This document shows, one piece after another, positions 58,755 through 64,000 of a stretch of 64,000 nucleotides of DNA. This DNA is from Cerioporus squamosus (Eukaryota; Basidiomycota; Agaricomycetes; Polyporales; Polyporaceae), in the NCBI GenBank assembly GCA_022592435.1, contig JABYQS010000036.1:124001-188000 (forward strand), read 5' to 3'. Within the stretch, counting starts at the first letter, position 1. Each line of letters opens with the position of its first letter. The notes below the pieces were generated by a model, which had not been told where the DNA came from, ran no database searches, and saw only the letters and a program-made list of their open reading frames with translations. The position numbers and the translations under genes are program-made.

Positions 58755-59455
58755 GTGAAGGAGGGCGGAGGGGCCACGTCGAGGATGGACGAGCGTTGGC
58801 TCAGTTCAAGTTGTTCGGCCACCGTATGTAGCTGGGGTGAACTTGAGCTCGAAGTTCACTGTGGCGAGACCTTTCTCACGCTCTGAGCGCCCGCCGTACC
58901 ACTGGGCAGTGGCAGCTGCACGAAGTTACGGAGGAGGGTAAACGAAATTGGGGATGGTAGTACAGGCTATGAGCCGTCGATATCGTTAACACTCACCATA
59001 TCTTGATCCTGTTTGCATCCCGTGCTAGGCATCCATCCACACCGCGATTGGGCCGAGCCGACACACTGGCAATGGAGGCTTGTACGAAGTCCGGCGTCCA
59101 CGGGAGGTCTTCAGAGGTCTTCGGTCGTTCGCAGCTGATTCGTCCACCACACAATCGGAGCACATTGTCACGATCGCTATGGGTGCTATAAGTGAAAGGC
59201 CTTGAGGTCATACATGCAAGAACAAACGTATCGTAGCGTACTGTCGCGAGGATCTACTCGGGGATGCGGTGGCGAGGAGGAGGAAGGCGAAAATACAGCA
59301 AACAATCACCAACAAGAGACCGTGAAACATAGCAACGCATGTATGTCAGAGAAACGTAGGCGGAGCTGATGTATGGAAGGACCCTGGAGGAGACCACGAA
59401 GTGCGTATATAACGGCACGCAATCGCGATCGATCCTACACAGCAAGAGCGCGTAC
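58755..59455. other. Intergenic between FunK1-1 and FunK1-2
   Basis: 700 bp with no supported gene. Contains the promoter of FunK1-1 on the minus strand and the 3' end of FunK1-2. Confidence 0.5.
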
Positions 59456-62194
59456 TTACCTCACGGGTCCATGGCATGCATCGCTGTGGAAACTGCGCCT
59501 GAGAATGGCATGAAGAAGAGGCTGGTGCAAACGGACGAGAGAATAGAATTCACTTCCGAGCAGGAGCAGCGACGCGCCCCTTGCCTTTGGCCGCAGGCCG
59601 CGCCGCTGGCACGGTCGCAGGCTTCCTTGAAGCGACGCTCTGCTTCGTTTCCTCCTGCTTTTGAATCCGCTTGCTCCGCTTGGGACCGGTCGACGCAGGG
59701 AGACCAGATGATGTGGCTGCAAGGGCGGAGGAGGGTTTCGCGCGGGGCGGAGCCGCTTCGCGATGGGTCCCTCCAGCACGGGCTCATGATCCCCACGTTC
59801 AACACGCGATTGCCGTTTGCGTCTGGCGGGGCCTGGAAGTGGGGAGCGAGGAAGAGAGAAGATAGTGGAGGGTGAGATTAACCCATAGTGATCGAACATA
59901 TCCAGCTCATGCTCGACGCGGTTGTCGACTTCCAAGGTGCGCGTTTGCAGAAAAGAAGACCAATACGCGTCCAATTGGTCCGGATCGGACCACTTGCCCT
60001 CGTATTTGTTCCCGTGCATCGCGAGAGGGGAGTGATAGTTCTGTACCGTCAGTAGCCAGTCCTGGAAGGCGGGGCTACCGAAAACCAACAACAGGGTGTA
60101 CTGCCGACGTTTGGCGTTAGCGAACTTGGCAGCACCACCCTGCATTACTCCAAGCGTGTGCTTGTAAGACTCGTCGAAGAAAGCGGAGACGGTTGAGGTG
60201 AGTTCCTGCTGGGAAAAGTTGTGGGGTAGCCACAACAATGCACAGTAGAGAACGACGTAGAGTAACGACTCCATATCGTCCTGAATTGTCTGCTTGGAGT
60301 ACGCCTGCGAGGCATGCAGCATGCGAATAGACATGAATTTCCAGGTCCCCTGTAGCCGGGATGAGTATTCTATAGGTTGTCTAGGAAGATCGAGAGAACT
60401 TACTGCACGCCCCTCTTCAACCGCATCACCAGCGTCATCAACCCTGCAGGATGCGTCCCAATCGATGAGGTAGCCTCTCCGAACGTCTGAGTCACCCTCC
60501 TGGACCAGTATAATATTTGCGACGCTGATGTCCCTGTGGATTCGCGAGTCTTTCGCGAGAGCGTCTCTCATGGCTGTGAACGTCTCAGTAACCAATGGAT
60601 CGCCGCAGACATGACTATGTCATGAACATACCGGTAAAGACGTCATAAGCTGCATGTAATAGCTCTTTAGCTCCGCGCACGGTTTTCAGAGGGCTCCCGA
60701 CGGTACCCATGACGAGGCGGTAGTGATGTCGCTTAGAGGTGCGGATATTCTCCCCGTCGACTTGACAGATCCCAGGGAAAGAAACAAACTGATCCGAGCC
60801 CGTCGACTGGAGGTCATTCTCTATCGGCATGTTATCAACGACGTCGCGCAGAGAAGGAAGGGTACAATGAAGACTGACGAGTCAGTTTACGGGTCACCTC
60901 AGGAAGGCCTTTGGGAACGTCTCCATGCCAAACGAGTGACGGAATATTACGCACGCCAAGATCGTTCAGCCGTCGTAACGTCTCGCCCTCCACCTCAAGC
61001 AAGGAAGTATGACGCCAAGTGTCCTTCAAGAAGACTACCCTATCGGTGGTTGTATCCACTGCCCAGTAACCCCTTGTGCCGCGCCCGACCATGGCTAGTG
61101 GGGTTACCACGGGTCGAGATACCAAGAACCGCCGAGTGTTCTCCGAAGTAGCTGTGAAACGGTGGTGCAACACTTGGATAGCGACTACATGTCCCGGTTC
61201 GTAGTGCAGCTTGATCGCTTGGTCGGCATCTTGGCCAGAACCTATCTGCGACCGGACATATCGCTTGATGGCGTCCATGAAGATAGGCTCCTCGGCGAGG
61301 GCCAACTCTACAGTGGGATCGTGGCCGCGTTGGACATCCGACGCAGCTGCGAAACGCCAAAGCATCTCGCAAAGAAGGTCAGGTCGCTCGCGAATGTTGA
61401 AAGATTCAGAAACGACACACCCGGCGCGATCCCAACGTAGAAAGCGCGCGTATGAGCCGAACATTGAAATTGTGAAGACGAAAAGACGGTGCTGTCGGGC
61501 GAAGACCTCGACAGCATGAGAGATATGTTGGCCCAAGCAGTCGTGAAGCTTCTGTCGTAATTCCCAGTCTGTAGGACATGCCAAGAAGTTGTGGCTTGGG
61601 CGATCGGCTTCATCGACATCGGAGGGTGGATCGACAAAGAAGTCACGAGTGGGATCTGGGTTGACTTGGATGAACAGTTCGGCATAGCCGAGCTCAACCC
61701 CAGGGGTGGCTTGGACGAGGGCTAGGTTGTCCGCAGCATAACAGCAAACGTGGGGAACTTTCACTCCATGAGGTCTCGGAGGTCCAGTATATGGCGAGTG
61801 GAAGACGAAGCCAGGACAACGCGACCTATGCTTCGTCCTGTCGTTCAAAGCAGTAACCTGCAAAAGCTCAAGCATCTTGTCGTACAACCAACACTTCGCG
61901 ACGTACCAGCGGCTCATATATGTCCGAAGAACCCCTCCCACGAAGCGGTACGCGGCTGAATGCGCGCGTACTGGACCGAAAGCCGGACGTGTCCACGGAT
62001 GAGTATGGGAGGAAGTGTTCAATGAACTTCGTTGGTGGTATAGGCCCAAGGATGTACTCTTTGGAGTCTCGAAAGTGCTCCCTATTGCGAGCCTTGCCGA
62101 ACTCTGGGTCGAGGCCCTTGGGACTGAAGGTTGCAGGATCCAGAGCCATTGGGATGTTGTAGACGCATGATGACGATGTCTGAGCTGCGGGCAT
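59456..62194 (-). CDS. FunK1 fungal-specific protein kinase 2 (frame-altered tail)
   Basis: Close tandem paralogue of FunK1-1 with the same exon order. The start at 62192-62194 is followed by DPEFGKARNREHFRDSKEYI, RCPGFVFHSPYTGPPRPHG, VKVPHVCCYAADNLALVQAT, GYAELFIQVNPDPTRDFFVD, MFGSYARFLRWDRAGCVVSE, VGRGTRGYWAVD, VVFLKDTWR, LGTVGSPLK-type IGTVGSP region, RIHRDISVANIILV, YLIDWDASC and QDDMESLLYVVLYCALLW. All kinase motifs seen in the first copy are kept. After KRLRPARNP the reading frame leaves the one used by FunK1-1. The sequence matching the old basic tail (GPKRSKRIQKQE, GKGRVAA) is still there in another frame, so this protein ends with a new Arg-rich tail read to the TAA at 59456-59458. 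Confidence 0.87.
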
Positions 62195-62883
62195 CTCGAG
62201 TGGCGAGGACTGAGCACATCAGCGACGGGTGAACCAGAGGACTAGATCAAGTTAACCGCCAACCACGACTGCCAGCAGGGCGTGGTGCCACTGGTTGTAC
62301 GTTACGTTCTCAAGCGTTCATTCTGCGATGGTGGGAGCGGCGAACGAGCGCCCGGCCCGGAGCAGTTCCATGTCAGCGCCTGTTTGCTGCTATGTTACCA
62401 CGACAGACTGTAGACATATGTCCCAACGTTGTCGACGGGACAAAAGCACATGCTATTAGTCACCGCGCGAGGTTAGCTTTCGGCCGAGGTTCAGTACTTC
62501 TGAAACGAGACAAAAGGTATCCTCGCGCGGCATAAATATATAAGTACATGCCGCGCCTTTTCGCGCGCCCGTCCAAGCCGCGTGTAAGTATCCCTGCCGT
62601 GTACGCAAAACCGTACTTATATCGCGCCCGCTGCAACCAATCAAGACTCCTACTACTAGTATGAACGCGTACAGTACGTGTCCGTCTGCGAGTCCTGTTC
62701 ATCACCGTTCTCTTTCGCTAGCACGCCCAGCACGTCCTCCTCGAGCTCTACCCTTCTCCATAGATCCACGGACAGTCCTATCACTTCCGACGGAAACCCT
62801 ACGCCTTGTGAGGGTCCCGATGCTGGAGGTATCCTTCTCTTCGCCCATGGTGGAGTGCGACATTGTCGACCGATCCATGTCAC
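62195..62883. other. Intergenic, FunK1-2 promoter with hairpin
   Basis: About 690 bp. Contains a 9-base-arm hairpin at 62525-62556 (GCGCGGCAT / ATGCCGCGC) around an AT-rich 14-base loop AAATATATAAGTAC, and 60 bp further on a related GTACTTATATCGCGCC in the opposite orientation. No supported gene. Confidence 0.55.
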
Positions 62884-64000
62884 TCATGCAGGAGGAGGAT
62901 GGAGGGACATCGTAGCCTGTGCCACCGATCCTAGAGATCCGTCGTCAGGAGCATCCACCTGTGGGCTATAGCGGGCCTGCTTGGGCTCCGGTGCTCCCTC
63001 ATCCTGTGAATGGGCCCGCTTCCGCTTCGGACTAGCTTGGGTGGGCTGGTGAGGATGCGGAAGTGCGCTGTGGGGTACAAGTTGGTGGAAATGCTCTGAA
63101 TAGCGCGCGATGTTGTCGATGCGGTCATTGTAGGACAGGGTAGGTGCATCATGACTCGCCAGTATCCTCCTCCACAGGACATCCAAAGTATCCGGAGTCC
63201 ATTCCCTCGATTCCACCGGTGCATCAACGCCAGGAGTCGATTGATAGTGAGGGTTCGCAGTCTGACTACGATGCGGATGATGGAGATCCATGACTTGGGT
63301 GAGCCAACCCTGCAATGCGCGCGAGTGCCACTGCAGAGTCTTCGTGTATCGCTGTGCATCATGTTCGCCAGCTTCCCCGAACCTCCGCTGGGCAGCCCAT
63401 CGGCGACGATCTGGAAGTAGTCGAAGATCGCCCTTAGGATGTTCCGCAATGTCACTCCGTCGCCGTTATGAGGACACCAGAGCAATGCACAATACATCAC
63501 CACGTAGAGGATTGATTCCATGTCGTGCTGAATAGTGTGCCGTATCATGTGCAGTGCCTTGTACTGCGCGAGTTGTTCATCACTCATGCCAGCCGGTGGC
63601 TCCATATTTGATGCATGGCTGTTAGCGCATATCTCGTACGCCAAGAACTGCCATGTCGCCTGTGACAAGTAAGCCATAATCGGCGTACTCGGACGGAAGA
63701 CCCACTCACCGAGACCTCGCATTCTTCACGTGGACCAGCCCTTTCGCTGTCTCTGGAGAGATCCCAATCTACGAGGTAACCTCTCCTTGATCTGCTATGC
63801 GATACGCTGACTCCAGGATTGACAAGAATGATGTTTCCAGGGGAGATGTCTCTATGTAGACGATTGGCCTTCTCGTATGCTTGCTTGGAGGCTGCTCGGT
63901 ACATGATACAAGTGAGCATGGCGTTGTTATCAATAATACTGAACTTGCCTCGAAAAGCATCGTATGCCGCGTGAAGCAACTCTGCTGTCCCTCTGAGACG
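62884..64000 (-). pseudogene. FunK1 protein kinase 3, frameshifted, continues past window
   Basis: C-terminal half of a third, more distant FunK1 kinase; the 5' part lies beyond base 64000. Visible: LRGTAELLHAAYDAFRG, RLHRDISPGNIILVNPG, YLVDWDLSR (DWD again), ATWQFLAYEI, HDMESILYVVMYCALLW and SGGSGKLANMMHS. Then the frame breaks near 63.35 kb: homology continues one frame over as YTKTLQWHSRALQGWLTQVM and runs to DGSLGSVAQATM and the TGA at 62884-62886. No GT-AG intron fits between, and the shift is one base. It is either a recent pseudogene or an assembly error. Confidence 0.7.

Overview
The window is nuclear DNA of a filamentous basidiomycete, most likely a wood- or litter-decaying agaricomycete (compare Polyporales). 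The evidence is genes broken by many 45-70 bp GT-AG introns, high GC content, an F-box/LRR gene, an aegerolysin, a GH131 glucanase with a fungal CBM1, and three FunK1 kinases, a family expanded in mushrooms. No rRNA, tRNA, CRISPR array, plasmid or phage feature was found.

Left part (1-14.4 kb): the 3' end of an F-box/LRR-like gene; MSH5 (meiotic MutS homologue, -); prohibitin PHB2 (-) divergent from a PQ-loop vacuolar amino-acid transporter (+); an F-box protein (+); and a SIKE/FGFR1OP2-type coiled-coil protein of the STRIPAK complex (-).

Middle part (15.4-37.9 kb): a ~2-2.5 kb sequence occurs twice in inverted orientation and brackets ~18 kb of housekeeping genes. Copy A (15.4-17.9 kb) holds an apparently intact membrane-anchored Cu/Zn superoxide dismutase. 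Copy B (35.9-37.9 kb) holds its decayed copy. The shared non-coding block next to the SOD, which contains a strong hairpin, is better conserved than the SOD exons. Between the copies lie a GDSL/SGNH esterase, a VAP/Scs2 ER tether, the AGC kinase YPK1, a G-patch protein, a Yra1/ALY-like RRM protein with a 525 bp intron, splicing factor PRP6, rRNA-processing factor EFG1 and a CHY zinc-finger protein.

Right part (38-64 kb): aegerolysin, GH131-CBM1, an OSCA/TMEM63 (CSC1) channel, complex I subunit NDUFS4, the TORC2 subunit RICTOR/Ste20, a YqjM-type old yellow enzyme, and three FunK1 kinases in a row on the minus strand. The third is frameshifted and runs off the window.

How the genes fit together: RICTOR is the TORC2 subunit needed to activate YPK1, and both lie here about 23 kb apart, with the membrane-linked VAP and OSCA genes also present. 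GH131 and the GDSL esterase fit plant-cell-wall attack. PRP6 and the Yra1-like protein serve splicing and mRNA export, and EFG1 serves ribosome synthesis. Exon junctions were read by eye; the outer ends of the named genes are firmer than some internal splice sites.
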